From: a gamma proteobacterium symbiont of Ctena orbiculata
GTDB lineage: Bacteria > Pseudomonadota > Gammaproteobacteria > Chromatiales > Chromatiaceae
Reading direction: 5' to 3'
DNA length: 64,000 bases
Assembly (NCBI GenBank): GCA_003058525.1
Contig: QBVD01000027.1
Span: 1-64,000 of the forward strand
Shown here piece by piece: positions 52,622 through 62,584 of the stretch. A program made the position numbers and the translations under genes. Under the pieces are notes generated by a model. It had not been told where the DNA came from, ran no database searches, and saw nothing but the letters and a program-made list of their open reading frames with translations. Numbering within the stretch: the first letter of the stretch is position 1; every line of letters begins with the position of its first letter.

Positions 52622-53376
52622 GGCAAGCGATAGTTGTTTTGCGTCACCAGATCGACACCGCACTCAAGGCTATCGATCCAATTGATGAACTCATTGACAA
52701 CCTTTTTACCCAGAAACGACCGGCCGTGCTGCGGCACTATCATGTCGATATCGAGTTGACGAACCATGTTCGCCCACAGATTGCACACCTTGTTCGAGTT
52801 CATATAGCGCCTGTGGAAACCTTCCATATAAGGCATTATCTCCGATAACTTCTTCACCGGGGCATTCAGATCACCCGGTGGGAGATTGGCGCCGAGATCA
52901 CCCGAAAAGAGGATACGGCTGACCGGATCATAAAACTGAAAATTACCCTCTGCATGGAGAAAATGCGCAGGCAAGGCCATCAAGCGAATATTGCCCAGTT
53001 CCAGATTGATCCCCTCATCGGGAATCGGCACAACCCGATCCTGTAACCTGCCGGGGCGGGTAAAATGGGGTATGAAACGTTCCCACAATGCGGGAACCAC
53101 CACCTTGCAGTCGGTGCCCACCAGCCATTTATTCACCGATGCGACGATATCCGGATCCTGATGCGACGCGATGACATAGTCCAGTCTCTTGACATTCATG
53201 TAATCACTGATGGCCATGAACAGGCGGGAGTAGGTCAATTCACCGCCTGGATCGATCAAAGCCGCGTGTTGATGATCATAGATCAGAAACTGATTCGCCT
53301 GGACGGCTTCACCCGATACCAGATCTCTGAATGCCACACAGATGTGACTACCATTATTAAATAACTCAACTGACAT
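52618..53376 (-). CDS. MBL-fold oxygen-binding di-iron (ODP-like) protein
   Basis: 252 residues of the metallo-beta-lactamase fold related to the flavodiiron-protein core. Metal-ligand motifs: SHQDPD (in place of HxExD), HFLHAEGNF, FSGDLGA and PQHGRSF. ODP proteins bind oxygen or act in oxygen/NO signalling. It lies in a region with a hemerythrin gene and an FNR box, consistent with oxygen handling. Confidence 0.85.
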   Translation of the reverse strand: MSVELFNNGSHICVAFRDLVSGEAVQANQFLIYDHQHAALIDPGGELTYSRLFMAISDYMNVKRLDYVIASHQDPDIVASVNKWLVGTDCKVVVPALWERFIPHFTRPGRLQDRVVPIPDEGINLELGNIRLMALPAHFLHAEGNFQFYDPVSRILFSGDLGANLPPGDLNAPVKKLSEIMPYMEGFHRRYMNSNKVCNLWANMVRQLDIDMIVPQHGRSFLGKKVVNEFINWIDSLECGVDLVTQNNYRLP

Positions 53377-53538
53377 AATCTTTGCTACATCTTAATTTCA
53401 TGTGTCTAAAAGATCGGCTGGCGATGAATTCAATGGCCAATATGAGACAATTATCGACAGAACTCGGAAAAGCTTAACTGGATCATAGTATATTTCAAGA
53501 AAAATCAGCCGACTATTGTAAAACTACTCTATAAACCA

Positions 53539-54204
53539 ATGGTGGAATCCGAGATGTTGTCCCATAGTTGGAACCTCTCACCAAGTGAAGCGGTTGTCCT
53601 ACAGAATAGCTTGAGGCGGCAGGTCGTCGACCGAAACTGTTACGCTGAACTGCAGCGCATTGCCGGTGTGGATGTGGGATTCGAGGCCCATGGCAGCATC
53701 ACACGTGCCGCAATTGTGGTCTTGAGTTATCCCCAACTGCAACCCCTGGAACAGTCGATCGCCAGGCTACCCACCTCTTTCCCCTATATTCCAGGCCTGC
53801 TCTCTTTCCGGGAAGTACCGGCCATTCTGCAAGCGCTGTCCAAACTCCAGCAACCTCCTGATATTTTTCTCTGCGATGGGCAGGGTATGGCGCATCCACG
53901 ACGCTTCGGGCTTGCGTGCCATCTCGGGGTGTATACCGACATACCCAGCGTGGGTGTAGCCAAAACCCGTTTGATCGGAAGCCATGCCGCTGTCCCTGTG
54001 GAGAAGGGGGGATGGGTTCCGCTGATTGACAAGGATGAGACGATAGGTGCCGTTTTACGTACGCGTAACGGTGTGAAACCTCTCTATATATCCATCGGAC
54101 ACAAGATCTCCCTGGAGCGCTCGATCGAGCTGGTGCTGGCTTGTACAACCCGTTATAAATTACCTGAAACAACCCGTGCCGCCCATCGCTTGGCATCTGG
54201 TTGA
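53539..54204 (+). CDS. nfi: Endonuclease V
   Basis: 221 residues. It nicks DNA one base 3' to deoxyinosine. The catalytic acidic residues lie in RIAGVDVGFEAHG, FREVPAILQAL and LCDGQGMAHPRRFGLA; the lysine in KDETIGAVLRTRNGVKPLYI. The 3' end overlaps the convergent phosphatase gene by 52 bases. Confidence 0.93.
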   Translation: MVESEMLSHSWNLSPSEAVVLQNSLRRQVVDRNCYAELQRIAGVDVGFEAHGSITRAAIVVLSYPQLQPLEQSIARLPTSFPYIPGLLSFREVPAILQALSKLQQPPDIFLCDGQGMAHPRRFGLACHLGVYTDIPSVGVAKTRLIGSHAAVPVEKGGWVPLIDKDETIGAVLRTRNGVKPLYISIGHKISLERSIELVLACTTRYKLPETTRAAHRLASG

Positions 54205-54746
54205 TAGCAACCGAACTCCCAATAATCTCTTCCGGGTTTTCTAGGTCCACACCAACCCTTTTTCAACAAAGCGCCTGCAATAAAATAGTTGAAAAGGCCG
54301 TGACCAACCAAGACTACATGGTTATCGCCTGTTGCCAGCTCCATCAGCTTCTCTGCCGCCTGTTCTGCCCGATATCGCGCTTTTGACAGCGCTTCTCCGT
54401 TTGCGGCGAAACCCAGTAACCATAACAGCCTCAACAGACCAACCCAGATCCCAACGGGCAGTGCTATCGAACCGCTGTCAAAGTGCGGAATCATGGTTTC
54501 AGCAAACAGCGGATCCGAGAGATGTACATCACTGATACCAAGCGCACTAACCGACTCCAGGGAGCGCTTAAGGTGGCTGCAAACGACAATATCATGTCCT
54601 GCTATTGCATCGATTGTCGTTGCGGGCGGGGTGTCCAAGATGCCTGATGCGTCATATCGTTCGGCAATCGATGGCAACTCATCGGCTCTGACACGGCCGC
54701 TCAGCTGATATTTGGGTCTACCGTGTCTGATTAAGGTAATTTGCAT
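54153..54746 (-). CDS. Histidine phosphatase superfamily protein
   Basis: 197 residues. The phosphohistidine motif is LIRHGRPKY near the N terminus and the second histidine is in VVLVGHGLFNYFIAG. Members are phosphatases or mutases; a specific substrate cannot be given. A hydrophobic stretch in the middle (VGLLRLLWLLGFA) may aid membrane contact. Confidence 0.85.
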   Translation of the reverse strand: MQITLIRHGRPKYQLSGRVRADELPSIAERYDASGILDTPPATTIDAIAGHDIVVCSHLKRSLESVSALGISDVHLSDPLFAETMIPHFDSGSIALPVGIWVGLLRLLWLLGFAANGEALSKARYRAEQAAEKLMELATGDNHVVLVGHGLFNYFIAGALLKKGWCGPRKPGRDYWEFGCYQPDAKRWAARVVSGNL

Positions 54747-54901
54747 GGCAATAGATTGTGTGAAGCCTCAACAACACGGCCAATTCACCGCAACGATCTC
54801 AATAGTCAAACAGTTTCAGCTTCATCAATACCGGCTTCAAACTCTATAAATACCCATTTGAGTATTCATGGGCATACCTGGAATAGTTAACGCTGCACCT
54901 G

Positions 54902-55543
54902 CTAAACAAGCCTATTTTCCAAAACAAATTCAGCCAATGCCTTACCAAGGATCTTGTGATGAGGTTCATCAAGATGAATCCCATCGACTTTACTGCTTTG
55001 TGTCACCTTGCCCGCATTGAAAAAGTGCGTTGATGATTCAGTTGCAACTTTGGCAAGTTCATCGCCTAAACCTCCGAAACGCTTCTCTGCATCTCTGAAT
55101 TTTTCTGCAATCGGGCCTTTAGGTTGAGTGATGCTGGGTGGTGCGACAATCAGGATTTCCGGTACGGGCATCCCTGGCTCAATGGGAGACTGCCTGATGA
55201 TGTTGATCAGCTTGGCCATGCCCTGCGAGGACAACCATGCACTATTTTCATGTGTACATTGGAAATCGTTGGTGCCGAGCATTAAAACCACCAACTTCAG
55301 GGGAGAGTGCATCTCAATCACTTGGGACAATCCTTCAGCCCCATTTCTCCCTGGTTTGAATGGATCAGGCCAAGCCGTACGACGTCCGTTAAGGCAGTTC
55401 TCAATAATACGAACCTCTTTTCCTGCCGTTAGAAGTGTATTCTCAAATATACCTGGCCAACGCCGGTCGAAAGGAAGCCGTTCTCTTGTATTGGGTATAA
55501 TTCCCCAGGTCAAGCTGTCGGAATAAATTAAAACCTGCTCCAT
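54902..55543 (-). CDS. SGNH/GDSL hydrolase
   Basis: 213 residues from the ATG at 55543, chosen because AGGA lies five bases upstream; an ATG two codons earlier is possible. Blocks: YSDSLTWG (GDS with Ser for Gly), MLGTNDFQ (block III) and the C-terminal DGIHLDEPHH (Asp-His). It is an arylesterase or acyl hydrolase with no visible signal peptide. Confidence 0.88.
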   Translation of the reverse strand: MEQVLIYSDSLTWGIIPNTRERLPFDRRWPGIFENTLLTAGKEVRIIENCLNGRRTAWPDPFKPGRNGAEGLSQVIEMHSPLKLVVLMLGTNDFQCTHENSAWLSSQGMAKLINIIRQSPIEPGMPVPEILIVAPPSITQPKGPIAEKFRDAEKRFGGLGDELAKVATESSTHFFNAGKVTQSSKVDGIHLDEPHHKILGKALAEFVLENRLV

Positions 55544-55665
55544 GTCCATCCTATATAGATACGCTGACCGTATAATCAAGACAATACACGATTAGCGAGT
55601 TGATTACTGAAGCAGTCACCCTTTACCAGTTAATCTTATTGAGTTTCGAAGCGTATTTTCGAATA

Positions 55666-56067
55666 TCAATCCGAATTACGTATATGTTCGATGTAGTGTG
55701 GACGATCATCCATCACCAATCTGACGCCCTCGGCCCAGGCCTGGAGCCGCTCATCACTCTTATCAAACTTCAGATCACAGCGGGCCCGGCCCTGACTGCT
55801 GAGAGGGATCGGGATCATATCCCGGTAGGTGTAGACGTTCTCACCCACATCACCACCTTCACAGGTGCAGGGAGACACAGGTATATCTGATTCGAGCTCT
55901 GCACCTTCATACACCAAGGCACCCGCCTGCCACCATCGGGTTCGTTCATCTGAACCACTCATGGTTTTAATGATAATGGCGCGTGAGAAACGTATTGTAA
56001 GGGTACCGTTTTCAAATACGATTGATTCGACTTCACTGCCAGGCAGGTCGACTGAACTGGAATCCAT
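55666..56067 (-). CDS. Hypothetical protein
   Basis: 133 residues, acidic, with an early beta-strand pattern (VFENGTLTIRFSRAIIIKTM) and a pair of cysteines (SPCTCEGGDVGENVYTYRD). The late part reads MIPIPLSSQGRARCDLKFD. No family is recognised, and no signal peptide is seen. Coding character and start appear good. Confidence 0.65.
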   Translation of the reverse strand: MDSSSVDLPGSEVESIVFENGTLTIRFSRAIIIKTMSGSDERTRWWQAGALVYEGAELESDIPVSPCTCEGGDVGENVYTYRDMIPIPLSSQGRARCDLKFDKSDERLQAWAEGVRLVMDDRPHYIEHIRNSD

Positions 56068-56081
56068 AACTGTTTACCTAT

Positions 56082-56106
56082 GGCCTGTTAACACTCATCC
56101 GATCGG
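56082..56106 (+). repeat. Solo MITE end
   Basis: The sequence GGCCTGTTAACACTCATCC matches the left terminal arm of the element at 26724. No inverted partner is visible nearby, so it is a remnant or a single-arm copy. Confidence 0.55.
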
Positions 56107-56234
56107 CAGCCACCGATTTGAATCAATCGCCGCCTGAATCAGTCTTGAATCATAACGTCATGTTCACGCCAAGCAAACATATTGATAGCGGGTTAATAGT
56201 AAGGGAGGCGTACCAATGCTGAGACATTTACGAC

Positions 56235-57644
56235 TCAAGACCCCTCCAAACCAAGCTCCTTTATTTTTCGGGTCAAGGTGTTGCGCCCCCAGCCAAGCAA
56301 GCGGGCCGCATCCTGCCGTCTGCCGGCGGTGTGCTCCAGGGCTATTTCGATCATTGCCGATTCGAATTCCGGTTCTGCTTCATTGAGTATGCCTTCACCA
56401 CCTTCCTGAAGCCTTTTTCTCGCCCAGTCGCGCAATTGTTGACGCCAGTCCTCAGGGTAGGCGGATTGCGTGTCATTGCTTTCTTTCAATTCGCTCGGCA
56501 GATCATCAATGTGTATCTCTTGCCCGGAGGCCATTACCGTCAACCAGCGAGCCGTATTTTCCAGTTGGCGAACATTGCCCGGCCACTCCAACTGGCTCAG
56601 GTAGGCTTCTGTCTCCGGTAACAGCAATTTCGTCTCAACCGCAAGCTCTTCTGCGGCGCTTTTGAGAAAATGTTTCATCAGCAACGGAATATCCTCCCGC
56701 CGTTGACGCAATGAGGGAATATGAATACGTATGACATTCAAGCGGTGGAACAGATCTTCCCTGAAGGAGCCCAGTTTTACCAACCCTTCCAGATGCTGAT
56801 GGGTGGCGGCAATGATACGTACATCCACTTTGACCGGCTCATGACCACCGACCCGATAGAACTCACCATCGGCTAACACCCTAAGTAATCGCGTCTGCAA
56901 TTCCGCCGGCATGTCCCCGATCTCATCCAGGAACAGTGTACCGCAATCCGCCTGCTCGAAACGTCCCGTACGGCGCGTCTGCGCGCCGGTAAAGGCCCCG
57001 CGCTCATGACCGAACAACTCCGATTCCATCAGGTCCTTCGGTATTGCGGCCATGTTCAATGCGATGAATGGTCCAGTGGAACGAGTGCTGTGACGGTGCA
57101 AGGCATGGGCCACCAGCTCCTTTCCGGTACCGGACTCACCATTGATCAATACGGTAATGTTTGATCTCGCCAGGCGCCCGATGGCACGGAATACTTCCTG
57201 CATCGCCGGTGCTTCACCGATAATCACCTTCTCCTGATCCAGATTATCCTGAGTTGGTTTCTCATCCTCCGATATTTGCTGACGGCATGCCCGTCTGATC
57301 TGTTGTACGGCCTCATCCACATCAAAGGGTTTGGGCAGATACTCGAAAGCACCGCCATGGTAGGCGGATACAGCACTCTCGAGATCAGAATGGGCGGTCA
57401 TGATGATCACCGGCATATCCGGATAACGCGTATGAAGCAACTCCAGCAGCTCCAATCCATCCATTCCCGGCATGCGGATATCCGAGACCACAACATCCGG
57501 CTGTTCTTTATCCAGATAGTTCAACACCCGGTCCGCACTCTCGAAACAGGTGACATCCATATCCGCTTTTTCCAGGGTCTTCTGCAGCACCCAGCGAATC
57601 GAGCGATCGTCATCGATGACCCATACCCGGCATGATCTATCCAT
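56235..57644 (-). CDS. glnG: Nitrogen regulation response regulator NtrC
   Basis: 469 residues: receiver (about 5-120, phospho-acceptor Asp55 in VVVSDIRMP), AAA+ sigma54-interaction domain (Walker A GESGTGKE 169-176, GAFTGA 216-221, Walker [11 protein letters not shown]) and a Fis-type HTH at the C terminus ([20 protein letters not shown]). It activates sigma54 promoters under nitrogen limitation. It overlaps ntrB by eight bases. Confidence 0.96.
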   Translation of the reverse strand: MDRSCRVWVIDDDRSIRWVLQKTLEKADMDVTCFESADRVLNYLDKEQPDVVVSDIRMPGMDGLELLELLHTRYPDMPVIIMTAHSDLESAVSAYHGGAFEYLPKPFDVDEAVQQIRRACRQQISEDEKPTQDNLDQEKVIIGEAPAMQEVFRAIGRLARSNITVLINGESGTGKELVAHALHRHSTRSTGPFIALNMAAIPKDLMESELFGHERGAFTGAQTRRTGRFEQADCGTLFLDEIGDMPAELQTRLLRVLADGEFYRVGGHEPVKVDVRIIAATHQHLEGLVKLGSFREDLFHRLNVIRIHIPSLRQRREDIPLLMKHFLKSAAEELAVETKLLLPETEAYLSQLEWPGNVRQLENTARWLTVMASGQEIHIDDLPSELKESNDTQSAYPEDWRQQLRDWARKRLQEGGEGILNEAEPEFESAMIEIALEHTAGRRQDAARLLGWGRNTLTRKIKELGLEGS

Positions 57645-58713
57645 CTACCTGCTCCAGTGGAAGTAATACTCTAAAAACCGTATGTCCCGGTTTACTGGTG
57701 AACTCGATCAAACCCTGATGCCTGTTGATCAGGGTTTGGGAGATTGAGAGGCCCAAACCCATGCCATCGCTACCCGATACCAATGGAAAAAAGACTCGCT
57801 CCTGAAGCTCAGCCGGTATACCCGGTCCGTTATCCGAGATCTCGATCGACACCACAAGGCGATGGCGTATATTGCCGATTGTGAATTGACGAAGGATTCT
57901 GCTGCTTATCCCCATGGTCCCCCTGGGCCCGGCAGCTCGAACGCCATTTCTCAATATATTGAGGAATGCCTGGATCAATTGATCCATATCCCCCTTTAAA
58001 TCGGGAATGCTCGGGTCGTAGTTTTTGATGATCTCCAGCCCCGGACCGGTCTCCACCCGCACCAGACTGCAGACACGTTCAAGCACCTGATGAATGTTGA
58101 CCCACTTCATCACCGGAATCTTGTTCGGCCCCAACATCCTGTCCACCAGGTTCTGCAACCGGTCGGCCTCTTCTATGATTATCTGGGTATATTCCGCCAG
58201 GGCGGCATCGGGAAGCTCTCTCTCCAGCAGCTGTGCTGCACCCCTGAGTCCGCCCAGGGGATTCTTGATCTCATGGGCAAGGCCTCTCACCAATGCCCGA
58301 CTGGCCTGGTTACGTGCCAGTAACTGTTCCTCCCGCGAAATTCTCAGCTGCCTGTCGACCTGTTGAATCTCGACCAGAAATTCATTGACATTCTGATCCA
58401 GCCTTATAGGTATCACAGTGCAATCGACCATGATCTCCTTGTCTTCACGTACAATTATCTGGTGTTCCCGCTCAGTGAATGGCTGGCCGGTCTGCAATGA
58501 CCTTTCAAGGTTTTCGTGAACCACATTTCCGGAGCAGCTGACCAGTTCGCCCGCGGGAGTGCCGATCACCTTACGGGCACTGACACCAAACATCATCTCA
58601 GCTGAAGAGTTGATATATTGCAGTCTGAACTCCCTATCAAACAGCAGAATGGCGGTACTCAGATTATCGAGTACCCGTTTCTCCATGCCTGTGATTGCCT
58701 GATCAGAATTCAT
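57637..58713 (-). CDS. glnL: Nitrogen regulation sensor kinase NtrB
   Basis: 358 residues: PAS domain (about 12-75, LDNLSTAILLFDREFRLQYI), histidine kinase with phospho-acceptor His147 in GLAHEIKNPLGG and ATPase motifs (DNGPGIP, GMGLGLSISQ). It controls NtrC and is itself set by PII. The start is ambiguous: a sigma54 element puts transcription initiation at about this ATG, so the ATG nine codons downstream (58686) may be used. Confidence 0.95.
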   Translation of the reverse strand: MNSDQAITGMEKRVLDNLSTAILLFDREFRLQYINSSAEMMFGVSARKVIGTPAGELVSCSGNVVHENLERSLQTGQPFTEREHQIIVREDKEIMVDCTVIPIRLDQNVNEFLVEIQQVDRQLRISREEQLLARNQASRALVRGLAHEIKNPLGGLRGAAQLLERELPDAALAEYTQIIIEEADRLQNLVDRMLGPNKIPVMKWVNIHQVLERVCSLVRVETGPGLEIIKNYDPSIPDLKGDMDQLIQAFLNILRNGVRAAGPRGTMGISSRILRQFTIGNIRHRLVVSIEISDNGPGIPAELQERVFFPLVSGSDGMGLGLSISQTLINRHQGLIEFTSKPGHTVFRVLLPLEQVDG

Positions 58714-58724
58714 GGCCTAATTTG

Positions 58725-58740
58725 AGCAATTTGCGGGCCA
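58725..58740 (-). promoter_or_regulatory. Sigma54-type promoter of ntrBC
   Basis: On the minus strand TGGCCCG-CAAA-TTGCT matches the sigma54 consensus at all key positions, with one deviation. GG to GC spacing is 10 bases. The expected start site falls close to the first ntrB ATG, which would give a leaderless message or favour the second ATG. Confidence 0.6.
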
Positions 58741-58932
58741 ACACTTCCGAGTCTAAGCATAATCTTTTCCCATCGGTAGCGACTGTCCGCTTGACCTGTT
58801 AAATGATTGATTTTAGAAGGCAGAAATTCAGCTTAGGATCACAGTCTGGCTATCTGATCACAATTATGCATGCCGGTACGCCATCGGGCGCGACTGCAAC
58901 TCAGTACAACAAGAATTACCAAATCCAACTTA

Positions 58933-58950
58933 TGCACCATTATAGTGCAC
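58933..58950. promoter_or_regulatory. NtrC-type dyad upstream of ntrBC
   Basis: GCACC-ATTATA-GTGC is an NtrC-like dyad identical over its core to one of the two before glnA. It lies about 193 bases upstream of the sigma54 element of ntrB, a usual enhancer distance. It suggests autoregulation of ntrBC. Confidence 0.6.
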
Positions 58951-59010
58951 AGTTGACGGGCAGGCTTGCTCCTGTAGGTGATTTGAGCGTTTCACAGACG
59001 CCTCGAGCCG

Positions 59011-59041
59011 GGGCCTGTTAACACTACTCCAATCGACCCTG
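59011..59041 (+). repeat. Solo MITE end
   Basis: GGGCCTGTTAACACTACTCC, then AATCGACCCTG, closely follow the left arm of the element at 26724. No inverted partner is seen nearby. Confidence 0.55.
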
Positions 59042-59083
59042 CCAATAAGCGGGCCAAATCATTAGTAATTGAACGAGATGGTA

Positions 59084-59584
59084 TTAATTAACCGCCGGCT
59101 GGCGCAGATGAAAGGTGATGCTATTGGACTCTTTGAGGGACTCCCCTTCACTGGTGACGATCTTTGCCTGCAAAGAGTGGGTGCCACGACTCAATTGCTG
59201 AAGGATTAGTTGAGTCTGCTTGATATCCGATTCGAGTTTGGTGCCATCCACATAGAGGTGAATCACATGGCCCTCTGCAAGATCGGGCGAGAGGGTGATG
59301 CCCACCGGAACCGAACCATCCTCATTGCGAATGGTTTCATCATCATTCGGCTGGACGATTGAAAAGGTGGCATATTCACCTGCCGCCGCACGGGCCTCAT
59401 CACTCTGCTCATCCGGTGGCAGCGCGGTTGTCTTCTTGCTGTCGGTGACCTTAATGCGTTCCGCATCCGGATGATAGCGTTCGGAATAGATCACCTCGCC
59501 GTCCTCGGAGATGTATTTATAGACATCTCGGGCGAACAGGGGCAATGCCATCAACAGAATCATTAACAGTACGACAATACGCAT
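59084..59584 (-). CDS. DUF4124 domain-containing exported protein
   Basis: 166 residues from the ATG at 59584; a TTG two codons earlier is possible. Signal peptide (VVLLMILLMALPLFA) followed by DUF4124 (DVYKYISEDGEVIYSERYH) and a C-terminal Ig-like domain (VPVGITLSPDLAEGHVIHLY). The function is unknown. It sits between glnA and ntrB on the same strand, an order common in related genomes. Confidence 0.85.
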   Translation of the reverse strand: MRIVVLLMILLMALPLFARDVYKYISEDGEVIYSERYHPDAERIKVTDSKKTTALPPDEQSDEARAAAGEYATFSIVQPNDDETIRNEDGSVPVGITLSPDLAEGHVIHLYVDGTKLESDIKQTQLILQQLSRGTHSLQAKIVTSEGESLKESNSITFHLRQPAVN

Positions 59585-59641
59585 GCACAAAGAATAGACC
59601 AGTCATACCCAACAAAACAAGCGACTGTGTTCGCATAACCA

Positions 59642-59670
59642 CAAAAAAGCGCCCCCACAGGGGGCGCTCT
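59642..59670 (-). terminator. Rho-independent terminator of glnA
   Basis: A 9-bp perfect stem (AGCGCCCCC with GGGGGCGCT) around a 3-base loop, followed on the minus strand by TTTTTT. It lies 31 bases past the glnA stop. Confidence 0.93.
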
Positions 59671-59700
59671 TTGCTACACATCAAAACAAATCGAGACACT

Positions 59701-61107
59701 TTACAGGCTGAAGTACATATCGAACTCAACCGGATGCGTAGTCATACGCATGGTAGTGACCTCTTCCATTTTCAGATCGATATATCCGTCGATCAGGTCG
59801 TCGGTGAATACACCGCCCGCCGTGAGGAAGCCACGATCAGCATCCAGCGCCTCAAGTGCCTGGTCGAAGCTGTGACAGACAGTCGGGATACTGGCGGCCT
59901 CTTCAGCCGGCAGGTCATACAGATCCTTATCCATGGCATCGCCGGGATGGATCTTGTTCTGGATGCCGTCGATGCCGGCCATCAGCATGGCGGCGAAGGC
60001 CAGGTAGGGGTTGGCGGTCGGATCGGGGAATCGTACCTCGACGCGGCGGGCCTTGGGGCTGGAGACCCATGGAATACGGATGGAGGCGGATCGGTTACGG
60101 GCGGAGTAGGCCAGCATGACCGGGGCCTCGAAGCCGGGCACCAGGCGCTTGTAGGAGTTGGTGGAAGCATTGGTGAAGGCATTCAGGGCCCGGGCATGCT
60201 TGATGATACCACCGATGTAGTAGAGAGCCGTCTCGGAAAGACCGCCATACTGATCACCAGCAAAGATATTCTCGCCACCCTTGGCCAGGGATTGATGCAC
60301 GTGCATACCGGAACCGTTGTCACCCACCAGCGGCTTGGGCATGAAGGTGGCGGTCTTGCCATAGGCATGAGCCACATTCCAGGTACAGTACTTCTGGGTC
60401 TGCACCCAGTCGGCACGCTCAACCAGTGTGCTGAACTTGGTGCCGATCTCACACTGGCCGGCTGTGGCCACCTCGTGGTGGTGTACCTCGACAGGTACGC
60501 CCATCTCCTCCATGGCAAGGCACATGGCGCCACGCAGATCGTGCAGTGAGTCAACCGGGGGGACCGGGAAGTAGCCGCCCTTCACACCGGGACGATGACC
60601 GATGTTACCGTCTTCGTAAACACGCTCGGAATTCCAATCAGCCTCTTCGGAGTCGATTTTGACCATGGAGCCACTCATGTCGATACTCCAGCGCACATCA
60701 TCGAGGACGAAGAACTCGGGCTCAGGGCCGAAGAAGGCCGCGTCGGCTATCCCGGTGGAGGCGAGATAGGCCTCGGCACGCTTGGCCAGAGAGCGGGGAT
60801 CACGCTCGTAACCCTGCATGGTGGAGGGTTCCAGGATATCGCAGCGGATGATCAGGGTGTTTTCGTCGGCGAAGGGATCGATGACCGAACTATCATCTTC
60901 GGGCATCAGGATCATGTCCGATTCGTTGATGCCTTTCCAACCGGCGATGGATGAGCCGTCGAACATCTTGCCGTCGGTGAAAAAGTCCTCATCGATCTGA
61001 TTGGTAGGCAGTGTTACGTGCTGTTCCTTACCGCGAGTGTCGGTGAAACGCAGATCGACGAATTTCACGTCATTGTCTTTGATCATCTTCAGGGCTTTTA
61101 CGGCCAT
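59701..61107 (-). CDS. glnA: Glutamine synthetase, type I
   Basis: 468 residues, dodecameric GSI type. It makes glutamine from glutamate, ammonium and ATP. The adenylylation tyrosine is Tyr397 ([11 protein letters not shown]). Catalytic segments: [30 protein letters not shown] and [17 protein letters not shown]. It is preceded by a sigma54-type promoter and two NtrC dyads. Confidence 0.98.
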   Translation of the reverse strand: MAVKALKMIKDNDVKFVDLRFTDTRGKEQHVTLPTNQIDEDFFTDGKMFDGSSIAGWKGINESDMILMPEDDSSVIDPFADENTLIIRCDILEPSTMQGYERDPRSLAKRAEAYLASTGIADAAFFGPEPEFFVLDDVRWSIDMSGSMVKIDSEEADWNSERVYEDGNIGHRPGVKGGYFPVPPVDSLHDLRGAMCLAMEEMGVPVEVHHHEVATAGQCEIGTKFSTLVERADWVQTQKYCTWNVAHAYGKTATFMPKPLVGDNGSGMHVHQSLAKGGENIFAGDQYGGLSETALYYIGGIIKHARALNAFTNASTNSYKRLVPGFEAPVMLAYSARNRSASIRIPWVSSPKARRVEVRFPDPTANPYLAFAAMLMAGIDGIQNKIHPGDAMDKDLYDLPAEEAASIPTVCHSFDQALEALDADRGFLTAGGVFTDDLIDGYIDLKMEEVTTMRMTTHPVEFDMYFSL

Positions 61108-61210
61108 CTTAATCTCCAGGATTTTCAGTTATTAAATGCTGAGCATAATCAGCCATTCGTAGCTTTATGCAGCCGGCCAAGGATACCGGACGCTTTGGAT
61201 AACGCAGAAA

Positions 61211-61226
61211 AGCAGATTTCATGCCA
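61211..61226 (-). promoter_or_regulatory. Sigma54-type promoter of glnA
   Basis: On the minus strand TGGCATG-AAAT-CTGCT. GG and GC are at the required ten-base spacing. It lies 104 bases upstream of the glnA start. Small deviations from consensus (T for C, C for T) are tolerated in known promoters. Confidence 0.65.
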
Positions 61227-61402
61227 CTCGAATAAAAAGGTCTTACAATGTCGAACCCAAGCAGTTCCATCTCCAATAAAAAGTCTTGAAACGCAATAAA
61301 AATTAGAGAGTTAATCTAACTCTACGGCCTCTTCCAACGGAATAGGCTTCAAGCTGCCAACAGATAAGACAAATGATGCTGACAATTAAGGCGAGAGGGC
61401 GC

Positions 61403-61449
61403 GCACCATTATAGTGCAAGTCTATTATTTCACGCACCATAACAGTGCT
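61403..61449. promoter_or_regulatory. Two NtrC-type dyads upstream of glnA
   Basis: GCACCATTATAGTGCA (61403-61418) and GCACCATAACAGTGCT (61434-61449) are centred 31 bp apart, three helical turns. They lie about 180-240 bases upstream of the sigma54 element and act as the likely enhancer. The second overlaps the last codon of the upstream efflux gene. Confidence 0.75.
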
Positions 61450-62584
61450 AGCCGAACCAGATGTGAACATCCCTGAATATCTCCGATCCCTTTACCGCCG
61501 CCTGATAATCGCTATGTAACTGCTCTGCTTGCTGATTAGAGACGAAGCAGTGTAATGGCAAGTAAAGCTCGATATCAATGCGTCCTGAAAGATAGTGAAG
61601 AACCACGCGCGCTTTCTGGTCATAGCAGGAAACGCCACTACAGACCCGGTCGAGTGTGGCCTCTGCCTCCGACCTAAGCGGCAGGTGGGCACAAGAGGGC
61701 CCAGCCTCATCATCCTCCGGGTCGATATGGACGGTGACATCTTCCAGTACATCCACCCGGTCAATCAGTCCGTACTGGACCACTTCGGCGATTCGGTGCC
61801 CCTCGGAGACACTCACCCAGGGGTCGACCTGGACATGAACATCGGCCATGGCATGACCTCCCAGCTTCCGGGTCCGTAGCATATGTACACTCTTGACCCC
61901 TGAAATATTGCCGATCACTTCGCGAATCTGCGACAAAGATTCCTCTTCGAGACCCGCATCCGCCAACTCCTGGGATGCCGACCAGCCCAGATCCCAACCG
62001 ATTTTGATTATCATCAATCCGACAAGTACTGCAGCAATGGCATCCAGATAGGGAAGGCCCATCATGGTGCCGCCAATACCTACGAACACCACAACCGAAG
62101 AGACGGAGTCGGTTCGGTGGTGCCAGGCATTGGCCCGCAGCAGGTTTGAATTGATCTGGTTGGCGAAGTGGCGGGTGTAGAAGAAGAGCCCCTCATTGGC
62201 AAGAATGGAAAAGGCGGCCACATAGAGGGTAAAGGTTTCCGGCTGTAACAGCTGCTCGGGTGTAAACAACCGATCTGCGGCGTCCCAAACGATCCCGACA
62301 CCAACCGCGATCAGAAAACCGCCCAACACCAGGGTGCCGATGGTCTCGAAACGACCGTGGCCGTATGGATGCTCCTCATCGGGGGCCTCTTTTGCATGCC
62401 GTGCGGTAAACAGCACCAGGGCATCTGTCAGCAAATCGGATAGCGAATGCACGCCATCCGCCAATAGGGATTGGGAATGACCCAACCAACCGAATAACAA
62501 TTTGACGATAGCCAGTATTGTATTGGTCAATGCGCCTGCTACGGCAACCCGGCGACTGACATCATAGCGTTCTTCCCGACTCAT
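61448..62584 (-). CDS. Cation diffusion facilitator family transporter
   Basis: 378 residues: about six membrane helices and a C-terminal cytoplasmic domain. Metal-binding motifs: LLADGVHSLSDLLTDALVLF and HRTDSVSSVVVFVG. It is FieF/MamB-like and would export Fe, Zn or Mn. Its start overlaps tusA by four bases, so the two are coupled. The gene is the last of the PP-loop/tusA operon. Confidence 0.9.
   Translation of the reverse strand: MSREERYDVSRRVAVAGALTNTILAIVKLLFGWLGHSQSLLADGVHSLSDLLTDALVLFTARHAKEAPDEEHPYGHGRFETIGTLVLGGFLIAVGVGIVWDAADRLFTPEQLLQPETFTLYVAAFSILANEGLFFYTRHFANQINSNLLRANAWHHRTDSVSSVVVFVGIGGTMMGLPYLDAIAAVLVGLMIIKIGWDLGWSASQELADAGLEEESLSQIREVIGNISGVKSVHMLRTRKLGGHAMADVHVQVDPWVSVSEGHRIAEVVQYGLIDRVDVLEDVTVHIDPEDDEAGPSCAHLPLRSEAEATLDRVCSGVSCYDQKARVVLHYLSGRIDIELYLPLHCFVSNQQAEQLHSDYQAAVKGSEIFRDVHIWFG

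Noticed and set aside
58803-59021. A 72-codon frame upstream of ntrB
   Set aside because: It overlaps the NtrC dyad and a solo MITE end and has no coding character.
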